This document shows, piece by piece, positions 1 to 9,317 of a DNA stretch of 64,000 nucleotides; within the stretch, counting starts at the first letter, position 1; the number at the start of each line of letters is the position of its first letter. Source of the stretch: Pacificimonas sp963710205. Its GTDB lineage: Bacteria > Pseudomonadota > Alphaproteobacteria > Sphingomonadales > Sphingomonadaceae. Location of the stretch: positions 620,001-684,000 of the forward strand of contig CAVPZG010000005.1 of the NCBI GenBank assembly GCA_963710205.1, written 5' to 3'. A model generated the notes under the pieces. It saw only the letters and a program-made list of their open reading frames with translations. It was not told where the DNA came from and did not search any database. Position numbers and translations under genes: made by a program.

Positions 1-785
1 CGCCCGGGGCGAACGTCAACCGGCAGCCCGCGAAAGCCCCGCGCTTCCCCGCCGAGGATCTTTACAGCCTTGTGCCCACCGATACGCGTCAGTCGGTCGA
101 TGTGCATGAGATCATCGCGCGCCTGACCGATGACAGCGCCTTTGACGAGTATAAGCCGCTCTATGGCGACACGCTTGTCACGGGATTTGCCCATATCGAG
201 GGGCTGCCCGTCGGCATCGTCGCCAATAACGGCATCCTGTTCAGTGAAAGTGCGGTGAAAGGCGCGCAGTTTATCGAACTGTGCTGCCAGCGAAAAATCC
301 CGCTGCTGTTCCTGCAGAATATCAGCGGGTTCATGGTCGGCCGCAAATATGAGAATGAGGGCATCGCCAAGCACGGCGCAAAGCTCGTCACCGCCGTCGC
401 CTGCGCCGCCGTCCCGAAACTGACCATCGTGATCGGCGGCAGCTATGGCGCGGGCAATTATGGCATGTGCGGCCGTGCCTATGATCCGCGCTTTCTGTTC
501 ATGTGGCCAAATGCGCGCATCAGCGTGATGGGCGGCGAGCAGGCCGCGTCGGTCCTTGCCGAAGTCAAGCGCGGCGGCTTCGAGAACGAGGCCGAAAAGG
601 AAGCCTTCAAGGCCCCTATACGCGAAATGTACGAGCATCAGGGCCACCCCTATTATTCCAGCGCGCGGCTGTGGGACGACGGCATCATCGACCCCGCCGA
701 TACGCGCAAGGTCGTCGCCCTCTGCCTGGACGCGGCCCTGCAGCAACCCATCGGGGAAACGCGCTTCGGCGTGTTCCGGATGTAG
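1..785 (+). CDS. mccB: Methylcrotonoyl-CoA carboxylase, carboxyltransferase (beta) subunit, 5'-truncated
   Basis: Transfers carboxyl from carboxybiotin to 3-methylcrotonyl-CoA, step 4 of leucine breakdown. Only the C-terminal half (about 260 residues of a family length near 535) is in the window; the first complete codon is at position 3 and the reading frame is open to the window edge, so the GTG at 72 is an internal codon. The carboxyltransferase C-lobe is clear: GGSYGAGNYGMCGRAYDPR and the following FMWPNARISVMGGEQAA are characteristic of acyl-CoA carboxylase beta chains. It is followed at once by a methylglutaconyl-CoA hydratase, the biotin-carboxylase subunit and isovaleryl-CoA dehydrogenase on the same strand, which makes methylcrotonyl-CoA rather than propionyl-CoA the likely substrate. 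Geranyl-CoA carboxylase is the main alternative. Confidence 0.9.
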   Translation, partial: PGANVNRQPAKAPRFPAEDLYSLVPTDTRQSVDVHEIIARLTDDSAFDEYKPLYGDTLVTGFAHIEGLPVGIVANNGILFSESAVKGAQFIELCCQRKIPLLFLQNISGFMVGRKYENEGIAKHGAKLVTAVACAAVPKLTIVIGGSYGAGNYGMCGRAYDPRFLFMWPNARISVMGGEQAASVLAEVKRGGFENEAEKEAFKAPIREMYEHQGHPYYSSARLWDDGIIDPADTRKVVALCLDAALQQPIGETRFGVFRM

Positions 786-789
786 CGGC

Positions 790-1602
790 ATGAATGACAA
801 CCAGCCCAGCGCCCTCCCCGCGTCCGACGTCCTCCTGGCGGAACTTGACGAGGAGAATGTCGCGCGCCTGACCATGAACCGGCCGGACCGCCACAATGCC
901 TTCACGCCCGAACTGATCGCCGATCTTCATGCCGCCTTCACCGCCATCGCCGGCATGAGCGGCGTGCGCGCCGTCGTTCTGCAGGGCGCTGGCAAGAGCT
1001 TCTCCGCCGGTGCGGACCTCGGTTACATGAAGGCTGCCGGCGAGTGGACGGAAGCGGAAAATATTGCCGACGGGCAACGCCTATCCGACATGCTGAACGC
1101 CATCGCCACCTGCCCCGTCCCCGTGATCGCGGTCGCGAAAGGCGGCGTTTTTGGCGGCGGCGTCGGCCTGATCGCCTGCGCGGACCTGGCCATCGCGGTG
1201 GACGGGGTGAAATTCCGCCTGTCCGAAGTGCGCCTGGGCCTGACGCCCGCCACCATCAGCCCTTTCGTCATCGCCGCCATCGGCGCACGTCAGGCGAACC
1301 GCTTCATGATGACGGCGGAGCTGTTCGGCGCCAGCGAAGCGTACCGCATCGGCCTGGTACAAAAGGCCGTGAAGACGGAGCGCGACGCCGACGAGCAGGT
1401 CGCACAATGGGTCAAGCTGCTCACCGAGGCCGCGCCCGGCGCCGTCGCGGCCGCAAAGTCGCTGACCCTCGATTATGCCGAGCAGAGCATCACCGACGAC
1501 CTTCGCAGCGACAGTGCAAGACGCATTGCCGCCCGCCGCGCCGATCCCGAAGGCCGCGAAGGCCTCAGCGCCTTCCTGGAAAAGCGCGAGCCGAAATGGT
1601 GA
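790..1602 (+). CDS. liuC: Enoyl-CoA hydratase/isomerase family protein, probable methylglutaconyl-CoA hydratase
   Basis: A 270-residue crotonase-fold protein, 4 bp after the mccB stop. The oxyanion-hole segment SFSAGADLGYM (about residues 71-81) and GGGVGLIACADLAIA (about 120-134) are typical of the superfamily. Between the two MCC subunit genes and next to ivd, the expected reaction is hydration of 3-methylglutaconyl-CoA to HMG-CoA. A longer open frame extends upstream to 556, but that part overlaps mccB in another frame and does not resemble the family, so the ATG at 790 is chosen. The substrate is inferred from context, since crotonases cannot be told apart by motif alone. Confidence 0.85.
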   Translation: MNDNQPSALPASDVLLAELDEENVARLTMNRPDRHNAFTPELIADLHAAFTAIAGMSGVRAVVLQGAGKSFSAGADLGYMKAAGEWTEAENIADGQRLSDMLNAIATCPVPVIAVAKGGVFGGGVGLIACADLAIAVDGVKFRLSEVRLGLTPATISPFVIAAIGARQANRFMMTAELFGASEAYRIGLVQKAVKTERDADEQVAQWVKLLTEAAPGAVAAAKSLTLDYAEQSITDDLRSDSARRIAARRADPEGREGLSAFLEKREPKW

Positions 1603-1608
1603 ACCGAC

Positions 1609-3594
1609 ATGCATAAAATCCTTATCGCCAATCGCGGCGAAATCGCACGCCGGGTCATTCGCACCGCGCACGCCATGGGCCTGGAAACGGTCGCCGTCTA
1701 TTCGGACGCCGATGCGGACGCTCCGCACGTCCGCGAGGCGACGCAGGCCGTCCATATCGGCCCTGCCGAAGCCGCGAAATCCTATCTGCTGCCACACCGC
1801 ATCATAGAGGCCGCGCGGAAGACCGGCGCGGATGCGGTTCATCCTGGCTATGGGTTCCTGTCTGAAAATGCCGGTTTTGCGAGGAAACTTGCGGAAGCCG
1901 GCATCACCTTCATCGGACCGCCCGCCGGTGCCATCGAGAAGATGGGCCTGAAGGACGCCGCAAAGGCGCTGATGAAAAAGGCGGGCGTTCCCGTCACGCC
2001 CGGCTATCAGGGCGACGACCAGTCGCTGCAGCGCCTCGAAAGCGCAGCGCGCTCGGTTGGGTACCCCCTCCTGATCAAGGCGGTCGCAGGCGGCGGCGGC
2101 AAAGGCATGCGGCGTGTCGACGAGGAAAGCGAGTTCGCCGAAGCCCTGATCGCTGCGAAGCGTGAGGGCGAAACCAGTTTTGGCAACGACCAGGTCCTGA
2201 TCGAGCGGCTGATCCGCCGCCCGCGTCATGTCGAGGTTCAGGTCTTTGCCGACGATCACGGCAATGTCGTTCACCTGTTCGAGCGCGACTGTTCGCTGCA
2301 GCGCCGCCACCAGAAAGTCATAGAGGAGGCCCCTGCCCCCGGCCTGTCCGAACGCACACGCGCCGCCCTTGGCGAGGCTGCTGTCAGAGCCGCGCGCGCC
2401 ATCGATTATCGCGGCGCGGGCACGATCGAATTCATCCTTGATACCGAAGAGACGGATGAACATGGCGATCATCCCTTTTATTTCATGGAGATGAACACAC
2501 GCCTTCAGGTGGAACATCCGGTAACGGAATTCATCACCGGCACAGATCTCGTCGAATGGCAGATCCGCGTCGCGCGCGGTGAAGCGCTTCCCATGACGCA
2601 GGAGGAGCTCACGATCACCGGGCACAGCATGGAGGCGCGCCTTTACGCCGAGGACCCGGAGACCGGCTTCCTGCCCTCGACCGGCACACTCACTCGTCTC
2701 GCATTTCCATCCGGGACAAGCAGAGTTCGCGTCGACAGCGGTGTCGTCGAGGGCGGCGAGGTCAGCGTCCACTATGACCCCATGATCGCCAAGGTGATTG
2801 CCTATGGTCCCACCCGCGCCGCCGCCAATGACGCCCTTGTCCGCGCCCTTGATGAAACCGTCGTTGCGGGTGTGAAGACCAACCGCGCTTTCCTTGCCCG
2901 GCTGATCGACACGCAGGCATTTCGGGACGGCGACGTCCATACCGGCTTCATCGAGGATCATGCCGCTGATATCGCGCAGCCGGACGAGATACCCGAAGCG
3001 GCGTACATCATCGCCGCAATCGCCGAATTGCAGGCGGGGAGCGCCGCCGCTTCGGACACGATGTTCAGCCGCTTCCCCGGATGGCGCAGCAACCTGCCCG
3101 CAAACCGCTATATAGACCTTTATCCAGCGGCGTCCGAGCCCGTGCATCTGACCATGAGGCGGGATGGCGATCATTTCCAGGTCACCGGCCTCGACCAGCC
3201 CCATACCGTCTCTGGCCGGTGGCGCGGGGATTCCGCCTTTGAGGCAACGGTCGATGACACGCCCTATCGCGCCGTCGTGATCCGCTCGGACCAGCATGTC
3301 GAAGTCAGGATGGGCGGCAGCTTCCATGGCTTCGCGCTGACGCCCGAGACCCAGACGAGTGCCGCCGCCGGCGATGGCAGCATTACCGCACCAATGCCGG
3401 GGCGCATCCTTTCGCTCGACGTTGAGGAGGGGCAACAGGTTGAGGCGGGTGACCGCCTTTGCGTGCTGGAGGCGATGAAGATGGAGAACCGCCTGTCGGC
3501 CCCCTTTGCAGGGATCGTCAGCGAAATCGCCATAGCGAAGGACGACCAGGTCAGCGAGGGCGCGGTCCTGATGAAAATCGAAGCCAAGGCATGA
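1609..3594 (+). CDS. mccA: Methylcrotonoyl-CoA carboxylase, biotin-containing (alpha) subunit
   Basis: A 661-residue biotin carboxylase plus carrier. The N-terminal lobe begins KILIANRGEIARR, an ATP-grasp glycine loop (AVAGGGGKGMR, about residues 158-168) follows, and the MEMNTRLQVEHPVTE signature of biotin carboxylases lies near residue 300. The C-terminus is a biotinyl domain with EAMKMEN, placing the biotin-accepting lysine at about residue 624. It carboxylates its own biotin with bicarbonate and ATP for MccB. Its stop overlaps the ivd start (ATGA), so the four genes look like one transcript. Biotin would be attached by the BirA encoded at 47.7-48.4 kb. Related alpha chains serve propionyl-CoA or geranyl-CoA carboxylases; the neighbours favour MCC. 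Confidence 0.93.
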   Translation: MHKILIANRGEIARRVIRTAHAMGLETVAVYSDADADAPHVREATQAVHIGPAEAAKSYLLPHRIIEAARKTGADAVHPGYGFLSENAGFARKLAEAGITFIGPPAGAIEKMGLKDAAKALMKKAGVPVTPGYQGDDQSLQRLESAARSVGYPLLIKAVAGGGGKGMRRVDEESEFAEALIAAKREGETSFGNDQVLIERLIRRPRHVEVQVFADDHGNVVHLFERDCSLQRRHQKVIEEAPAPGLSERTRAALGEAAVRAARAIDYRGAGTIEFILDTEETDEHGDHPFYFMEMNTRLQVEHPVTEFITGTDLVEWQIRVARGEALPMTQEELTITGHSMEARLYAEDPETGFLPSTGTLTRLAFPSGTSRVRVDSGVVEGGEVSVHYDPMIAKVIAYGPTRAAANDALVRALDETVVAGVKTNRAFLARLIDTQAFRDGDVHTGFIEDHAADIAQPDEIPEAAYIIAAIAELQAGSAAASDTMFSRFPGWRSNLPANRYIDLYPAASEPVHLTMRRDGDHFQVTGLDQPHTVSGRWRGDSAFEATVDDTPYRAVVIRSDQHVEVRMGGSFHGFALTPETQTSAAAGDGSITAPMPGRILSLDVEEGQQVEAGDRLCVLEAMKMENRLSAPFAGIVSEIAIAKDDQVSEGAVLMKIEAKA

Positions 3595-4772
3595 AAAACG
3601 GAATGGCGACCAATATGCAGACCCTGAAATTCGATCATGGCGAAACCATCGATATGCTGCGCGACAGCATCCGTGGCTGGGCAAGCGCCAAGCTTGCCCC
3701 CCGCGCCGCCGACATCGACGAGAGCAACAGATTTCCGCGCGACCTCTGGCCGGAACTCGGATCGCTCGGTCTTCTGGGCATCACCATCCCCGAAGAAGAT
3801 GGCGGCAGCGGACTTGGCTATCTGGCGCACACGATCGCGGTCGAAGAGATCAGCCGCGCTTCGGCCAGCGTCGGCCTCAGTTACGGCGCGCACAGCAATC
3901 TTTGCGTCAATCAGCTCGGCCGCTGGGGAAATGCGGATCAGAAAGCGAAATATCTGCCAAAGCTGATGTCCGGCGAGCATGTCGGATCGCTGGCCATGTC
4001 GGAGCCGGGTTCGGGCTCGGACGTCATCTCCATGCGTTTACGCGCGGAGAAAAGAAACGACCGTTACATATTGAACGGCAACAAGATGTGGATCACGAAT
4101 GGTCCCGAAGCCGATACGCTGATCGTTTATGCGAAAACCGATGTCGACGCAGGGCCGAAGGGCATCTCCGCATTTCTGATCGAAAAGGACATGGCCGGAT
4201 TCAAGACCGCACAGAAGCTGGACAAGCTCGGGATGCGCGGCTCGGATACCTGCGAACTGGTGTTCGAGGATTGCGAGGTCCCCTATGAGAACCGCCTGGG
4301 TGAGGAAGGCGAAGGCGCGAAGATCCTGATGTCGGGGCTTGATTATGAACGTGTCGTCCTCTCGGGCGGCCCGCTCGGCATCATGGCGGCGTGCATGGAT
4401 GTGGTCGTTCCCTATGTCCACGAACGCAGCCAGTTCGGAAAGCCAATCGGTACGTTTCAGCTGATGCAGGGCAAGCTCGCCGATATGTATGTCGCCTGGA
4501 ACACGGCCCGCGCCTATGTCTATGAAGTCGCCAAGGCCTGCGACCGCGGCGAGACGGCGCGCAAGGACGCGGCTGGCGCGATTCTTTATTCCGCTGAAAA
4601 GGCGACATGGATGGCGCTGGAAGCGATCCAGGCGCTGGGCGGCAATGGATATATCAATGAATATCCCACGGGCCGCCTGCTGCGCGACGCCAAGCTCTAC
4701 GAGATCGGCGCCGGCACCAGCGAGATCAGGCGTTACCTGATCGGGCGGGAACTGTTCGAGGAGACCGCCTGA
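3591..4772 (+). CDS. ivd: Isovaleryl-CoA dehydrogenase
   Basis: FAD-dependent acyl-CoA dehydrogenase of 393 residues, oxidising isovaleryl-CoA to 3-methylcrotonyl-CoA, the reaction just before MCC. Visible motifs are SMSEPGSGSDV-like FAD contacts (AMSEPGSGSDV, about 135-145), WITNG (167-171) and the C-terminal GGNGYINEYP. The catalytic Glu is predicted at 253 within LDYERVVLSGG, the helix-G position typical of isovaleryl-CoA dehydrogenases. The start at 3591 overlaps the mccA stop as ATGA; in-frame ATGs at 3603 and 3615 are possible alternatives. An upstream extension of the frame to 3459 runs through mccA and is not used. Confidence 0.93.
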   Translation: MKNGMATNMQTLKFDHGETIDMLRDSIRGWASAKLAPRAADIDESNRFPRDLWPELGSLGLLGITIPEEDGGSGLGYLAHTIAVEEISRASASVGLSYGAHSNLCVNQLGRWGNADQKAKYLPKLMSGEHVGSLAMSEPGSGSDVISMRLRAEKRNDRYILNGNKMWITNGPEADTLIVYAKTDVDAGPKGISAFLIEKDMAGFKTAQKLDKLGMRGSDTCELVFEDCEVPYENRLGEEGEGAKILMSGLDYERVVLSGGPLGIMAACMDVVVPYVHERSQFGKPIGTFQLMQGKLADMYVAWNTARAYVYEVAKACDRGETARKDAAGAILYSAEKATWMALEAIQALGGNGYINEYPTGRLLRDAKLYEIGAGTSEIRRYLIGRELFEETA

Positions 4773-4787
4773 GCCGCCTCCTCGAAC
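4754..4787. terminator. Hairpin between convergent ivd and ompH, possible bidirectional terminator
   Basis: A perfect 10-bp inverted repeat, GTTCGAGGAG and CTCCTCGAAC, with a 14-nt loop spans the last codons and stop of ivd and the short gap before the ompH stop at 4797. It has no clear T-tract on either side, so factor-independent termination is not certain. Confidence 0.4.
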
Positions 4788-4796
4788 CTGTTCAGA

Positions 4797-5420
4797 TTAC
4801 TGGGCGGGCTGCTGGGCCTGCGCCGCGCGAATGGTCTGGCCAGGCTGCCAGTTTGCGGGCGGCGTCACGCCGACATTCTGCACGCGCTTGTTGAGTTCCG
4901 CAACGACACCGGGCGTCAGGTTGGCGGCATCACTGGTCGTCACAACGATCGCCTCGGGACGGACGGCGAGATCAACGCCCTTCGCGCCCATCGCAGCCTT
5001 TACGGAAGCGTCGAGGTGGATCGCGATCTGCTCGCGGACATAGGCCTCGGAACGCGCGATGGGTGCCTGGATCTGGCCCAGCTCGTTCTGCGCGGCCTGC
5101 TGCTTCTGCTGCAGGGCGGTTGCCGAAGGACGAACGCTTTCCGCCGTCGCGCCCGCAGCCTGAGCGGCGGTCTGGTAAGCGTTCTGCAGGGCCTGCAGTT
5201 CGGTCTGCAGCGCAGCCTGACGCGTTTCGAGCTGCTGTATCTGTGCCGCGTAGGTCGTGCGGATCGCTGTCTGGGCGTTCTGCCACGCCTGACTGCCCTG
5301 GATGGCGCCATCGGTGCTTATGACCGCGACAGAACGCGCCTGCGCGTGGGCAGAGGTGCCGATCGAGACGGTTGCAGCCGCGATGGCGGCACTGGCGAGG
5401 AGGGTCTTGAACTTGGTCAT
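4797..5420 (-). CDS. ompH: OmpH/Skp family periplasmic chaperone
   Basis: A 207-residue exported protein. Residues 1-26 are a signal peptide ending in TSAHAQA. The mature part is an OmpH/Skp domain with a long Gln/Ala-rich helical hairpin (about residues 55-110), the tentacle-forming coiled coil of the Skp trimer. It holds unfolded outer-membrane proteins on the way to BamA. Its ATG overlaps the bamA stop by one base, so the two are translationally linked. It is the last gene of the minus-strand block that begins at rpsB; lpxD and fabZ, which often follow, are not here. Confidence 0.9.
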   Translation of the reverse strand: MTKFKTLLASAAIAAATVSIGTSAHAQARSVAVISTDGAIQGSQAWQNAQTAIRTTYAAQIQQLETRQAALQTELQALQNAYQTAAQAAGATAESVRPSATALQQKQQAAQNELGQIQAPIARSEAYVREQIAIHLDASVKAAMGAKGVDLAVRPEAIVVTTSDAANLTPGVVAELNKRVQNVGVTPPANWQPGQTIRAAQAQQPAQ

Positions 5421-8116
5421 CAGAAAGAGGTTCCTACGTTGAATTGGAAGATTTGGGTGTCGTCACCCGGCTCTTTTAGCAGAGCCTTGGATACATCGAA
5501 CCTGAACGGGCCGAAAGGGGAGTTCCATGACGCGCCGATCCCCACGGACAGGCGCGGGCTGGGCGTATCGCCGAAAAACTCCTCGCGGAAACCCGGTGTG
5601 CGTGCGATGATCGTGTTGCCCGCCGCGTCCACGGTCTCGAACTCGCGGACGGGAAGATTGAAGAGGTCGGTCTCCTCGTCGAAATCCACGTCCCAAAGTG
5701 CACCCACATCGACGAAGATCGATGGACGGATACCGAGTTCCTCAATGCCCTCGCCCAGAGGCAGGTTCATTTCGGCGCGTGCCAGATAATAGGCCTGACC
5801 GCCGAGGGAATCGTCCTGCTGGAAACGCCGATCATCACTAAGCGCAATGAAGCCATTGGGTGTGATCATGTTGCCGACAGCGAGGTTCTCGACGGGGATT
5901 GCGCCCGGCGTGTCCGCGTTGGCTGGCACATAAGGCGTCCTGATGACGCGCGGGCCAACACCGCGGATATCGAAGCCGCGCATTCGCGGCTCACCCAGGA
6001 AGTAGCGGTCATTGATGCGGATGTCGTCGCCGCCGAAGCCCTTGATATATCCTGCCTCCGCGCCGAGATTCAGAATGAAGTCACTGCGCCCGAAGCGGAT
6101 ATATTTGTCAGCATCGATAGCGCTGCGGACATAGCGAACACCGCCAAGGCCGGCGATATCCTGACTGAACGTGATGCGCTGGCCACGCGACGGCCTTATG
6201 CGGTTGTCCGTATTGTCAAAGGCGACGCTATAACCGATGGCCGACGTCGTTCTCTTGCCGATGGCGTCGCAAAGGAAGCGTCCTGCGCGAAGGGGGTCGC
6301 ATTCATCGTCATCGACGGTGCCGTTGCCATCGAGATCGCTAAAGAACTGTCCGCGATCGAGCGTGATGTCGTCAAGCTGCAGATTGTAGCGGACGGCTGC
6401 CGACAGAAATTCCGTAATCGGGAAGCCCGTGCGAAGCTGCGCCCCTGTCGTCGTCTGCTCGTAGGTCGTGTTCCGGCTGCCGTTCTGGCCAAAGCGGAAA
6501 TTGTTCAGGTCGCGGCGGAAGACATCGAAGCCCAGCGCCAGGTTGCGATTGAACAGATAGGGCTCCGTAAAGCCAATATCCACGGACCGCGAGAATTGCG
6601 ACAGGTTCGCGGAGGCGCGCAGTTCCTGGCCAAGCCCGCGGAAATTCCGCTGCCGTATGGAGGCGCTGACGAGGAAGCGCTCGAGGCTCGAAAAACCTGC
6701 GGACAGCTGCAGTTCGCCGGTTGCCTGCTCCTGGGCGTTGACCTCGAGTATGACCTTGTCGGGACCGGACCCCGGTTTCTGCTCGATCTCCAGCTCTTCC
6801 TGGAAGAACCCGAGACTTTGAATGCGGGCCTGGCTGCGCTTGACCTTGAACGTGTTGAAGGCATCGCCCTCGACCAGGCGGAACTCGCGGCGAATGACCT
6901 TGTCGCGCGTGATGACGTTGCCGTTGATGTCGACCCGCTCGATATAGACGCGCGGCGCCTCGCGGACCACGAAGGTCACGTCCATGGTGAGGGTATCGCG
7001 GTTGCGCACAAACTGCGGCTGCACGTCGGCAAAGGCGTAGCCGAGCAAACCCGCGGTTTCCTGAAGGGAGGTGATCGTATCCTCGATCAGCTTGGCATTA
7101 TAGGTATCGCCGGGCTGGATGTTGATGAAGTTCCTGAAAACATCCTCGCGTATGTCGCGGATTTCGGATTCGAACTCCACTTCTCCGAATTTATACTGCT
7201 CCCCCTCCTCGACCACATAGGTAAGGACAAAATCCTCGTTATTTGGCGTCAGTTCGGCCACCGAGGAGACGACGCGGAAGTCGGCATAACCCTCGGTCAG
7301 ATAGAATTGCCGCAGCACCTGCTGGTCGTAGGCCGAGCGATCGGGATCATAGGTATCGTTGGAGGTAAACAGGCGGAACCATTTCGACTCGCGTGTCGCG
7401 ATCTCGCCTCGCAATTTGCCGCCATCGAATTTTTCGTTGCCGAGGAAGTTGATCCGCCGGACCTTCGACTTCGGCCCTTCCTGAATTTCGAACACGACAT
7501 CGACGCGGTTCTGGTCGAGGGGGACGATCTGCGGTTCGACCGACGCGGCGAACCGGCCCTGGCGTCGGTACAGTTCAACGATACGGCCAACATCGGTACG
7601 GGCCTTGGCACGCGTGAAAATCTGGCGTGGTGCAAGCCGGATTTCCGGCGCGATCTTGTCGTCCTTGACCCTGCTGTTGCCCTCCAGAATGATCCGGTTC
7701 ACCACCGGGTTTTCCTGTACGACGACTGTCAGATTGCCTTCGCGGTCACGGATCGTCACGTCGGCAAACAGATCGGTCGCGTAGAGGGCCTTCAACGCCT
7801 GGTCGAGCCGGTTGCGGTCATAGGTCTCGCCAGCGGCCAGACCGACATAGGACGCGACAGTCTCCGCCTCCAGACGCTCATTACCGCGCACCGCAATGGA
7901 GATCACCTGTCTTTCGACATTCGCCGTTTCCGAGACGGCGGCGTCATCGGCAAGGTCAGCGGCGGCCTCAACGTCCGCGACAGCCGGCGCCGGTTCCGGT
8001 GCAACCGCTTCGGACGGCGCTTCCTGCGCCAATGCAATGCCGGGAATCAGCATGATGGCACTGCCAAGGAGCAAACCGCTGGTCACGCGCATGCGCGCAT
8101 CGGTGAAAGCTGACAT
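5420..8116 (-). CDS. bamA: Outer membrane protein assembly factor BamA
   Basis: Central barrel of the BAM complex, 898 residues with the start at 8116. A signal peptide (GLLLGSAIMLIPGIALAQ) is followed by an acidic Ala/Pro/Glu stretch, then POTRA repeats (first at VISIAVRGNERLEAETV) and a C-terminal 16-strand barrel. MRGFDIRGVGPR corresponds to the conserved L6 (V/I)RGF loop, and the protein ends in an aromatic beta-signal (FQFNVGTSF). The frame is open upstream to 8443, but that part crosses rseP and lacks family similarity. An in-frame ATG at 8092, directly before the hydrophobic segment, is the alternative start. It lies 49 bp downstream of rseP. Confidence 0.95.
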   Translation of the reverse strand: MSAFTDARMRVTSGLLLGSAIMLIPGIALAQEAPSEAVAPEPAPAVADVEAAADLADDAAVSETANVERQVISIAVRGNERLEAETVASYVGLAAGETYDRNRLDQALKALYATDLFADVTIRDREGNLTVVVQENPVVNRIILEGNSRVKDDKIAPEIRLAPRQIFTRAKARTDVGRIVELYRRQGRFAASVEPQIVPLDQNRVDVVFEIQEGPKSKVRRINFLGNEKFDGGKLRGEIATRESKWFRLFTSNDTYDPDRSAYDQQVLRQFYLTEGYADFRVVSSVAELTPNNEDFVLTYVVEEGEQYKFGEVEFESEIRDIREDVFRNFINIQPGDTYNAKLIEDTITSLQETAGLLGYAFADVQPQFVRNRDTLTMDVTFVVREAPRVYIERVDINGNVITRDKVIRREFRLVEGDAFNTFKVKRSQARIQSLGFFQEELEIEQKPGSGPDKVILEVNAQEQATGELQLSAGFSSLERFLVSASIRQRNFRGLGQELRASANLSQFSRSVDIGFTEPYLFNRNLALGFDVFRRDLNNFRFGQNGSRNTTYEQTTTGAQLRTGFPITEFLSAAVRYNLQLDDITLDRGQFFSDLDGNGTVDDDECDPLRAGRFLCDAIGKRTTSAIGYSVAFDNTDNRIRPSRGQRITFSQDIAGLGGVRYVRSAIDADKYIRFGRSDFILNLGAEAGYIKGFGGDDIRINDRYFLGEPRMRGFDIRGVGPRVIRTPYVPANADTPGAIPVENLAVGNMITPNGFIALSDDRRFQQDDSLGGQAYYLARAEMNLPLGEGIEELGIRPSIFVDVGALWDVDFDEETDLFNLPVREFETVDAAGNTIIARTPGFREEFFGDTPSPRLSVGIGASWNSPFGPFRFDVSKALLKEPGDDTQIFQFNVGTSF

Positions 8117-8165
8117 GGAACCCCAAACCTTGATTTCGTATCGTTTACGAGGGGCGATCATGCGA

Positions 8166-9314
8166 TCACCCGAACAGACCGCGCACATGCCCCCACAAGC
8201 CGAATGACGCAAGGTCGTTAAAGGTGACGACCAGCATGAACGAGGCGACAAGAGCGAAACCGCCCATGAAAGCCCATTGCTGGGCCTTTTCCGGAACAGG
8301 TTTGCCACCGCGAACCGCCTCTGCCGCATATAGCGCCAGATGACCACCATCCAGCATGGGAATTGGCAGCAGATTGATGAATCCCAGATTGATCGAAATA
8401 AACGCCATGAACCAGATGAATGACGGCGCGCCTTCGGAGCCAACCTGACCTGACAGCTGGCCGATTTTAAGCGGCCCGCCCAATTCCTTGATCGACCGTT
8501 CGCCCAGGATCAGCTGTTTAAGCACCGCGATCATCTGGCGAACGGCTTTCCCCGTCTGTTCGGTGCCGAGCACAAGGCTCCTGAAAAAACCCACCTCATG
8601 TCGTTCGAATCCACCGGAACTGACGACGCCAAGCTGTCCCACGCGGCCCCGGTTGCCGAACCGGTCGGTCGTTTCGATAATTTTTGGCGTAACGATCGTC
8701 GTCAGCGGTTCCCCATTGCGGAGCAGGGAAATCCTCATGGGCTTACCCGGATTGATGACGACCTGCTGTGAAAGATCCTCGAACTGTTCGACCCGCAGTC
8801 CATCGACCTCGACAATCTCATCACCGGGGCGCAGCCCCGCCTCCTGCGCGGCCGAGTTTTCGAGGACCTGATCGACGACCGGCGGCATCACCGGTTGACC
8901 CATGGTGAAGAAGAAGCCGGCAAAAATCAGGATTGCGAACAGAAAATTGATTACCGGACCGGCAAGGACGATGAGCGCGCGCTGCCACAGGGGTTTGAAC
9001 GCAAAATAATGATGCCGCTCCGCGTCCGGGATGTCATCGAGCCCATCGGACCCCGCCCCCGCGGCATTCGCATCACCAGCGAATTTCACATAGCCCCCAA
9101 GGGGAAGCAGGCTGAGCCGCCAGACCGTGCCGCGGCGATCCGTCCAGCCCGCGACCTGCTGACCGAACCCGATGGAAAAACTTTCGACTTTTGTGCCGAA
9201 CAGGCGGCCGACCAGATAATGTCCCATCTCGTGCACGAACACGAGCGGCCCGATCATCAGGATGAACATCGCCACCGTGAAGAGGAACCCTGGTTGTTCG
9301 AAGCTGGTCGCCAT
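8166..9314 (-). CDS. rseP: RIP metalloprotease RseP (site-2 protease)
   Basis: Integral membrane zinc protease of 382 residues. The zinc-binding HEMGH is at residues 28-32 in the first membrane segment, a PDZ domain follows (around 125-200, with GLRPGDEIVEVDG), and the third zinc ligand lies in PMLDGGH near the C-terminus. In this family it cleaves anti-sigma factors and signal-peptide remnants inside the membrane. Placement between dxr and bamA is the usual proteobacterial order and ties it to envelope-stress control. The gap to the dxr stop is 3 bp. Confidence 0.94.
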   Translation of the reverse strand: MATSFEQPGFLFTVAMFILMIGPLVFVHEMGHYLVGRLFGTKVESFSIGFGQQVAGWTDRRGTVWRLSLLPLGGYVKFAGDANAAGAGSDGLDDIPDAERHHYFAFKPLWQRALIVLAGPVINFLFAILIFAGFFFTMGQPVMPPVVDQVLENSAAQEAGLRPGDEIVEVDGLRVEQFEDLSQQVVINPGKPMRISLLRNGEPLTTIVTPKIIETTDRFGNRGRVGQLGVVSSGGFERHEVGFFRSLVLGTEQTGKAVRQMIAVLKQLILGERSIKELGGPLKIGQLSGQVGSEGAPSFIWFMAFISINLGFINLLPIPMLDGGHLALYAAEAVRGGKPVPEKAQQWAFMGGFALVASFMLVVTFNDLASFGLWGHVRGLFG

Positions 9315-9317
9315 AAG

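Noticed and set aside
1081..3684. Very long minus-strand open frame (867 codons) opposite mccA
   Set aside because: It is antisense to a clear biotin carboxylase; the high GC third positions of mccA remove stops on the other strand. No family motif is visible in the translation.
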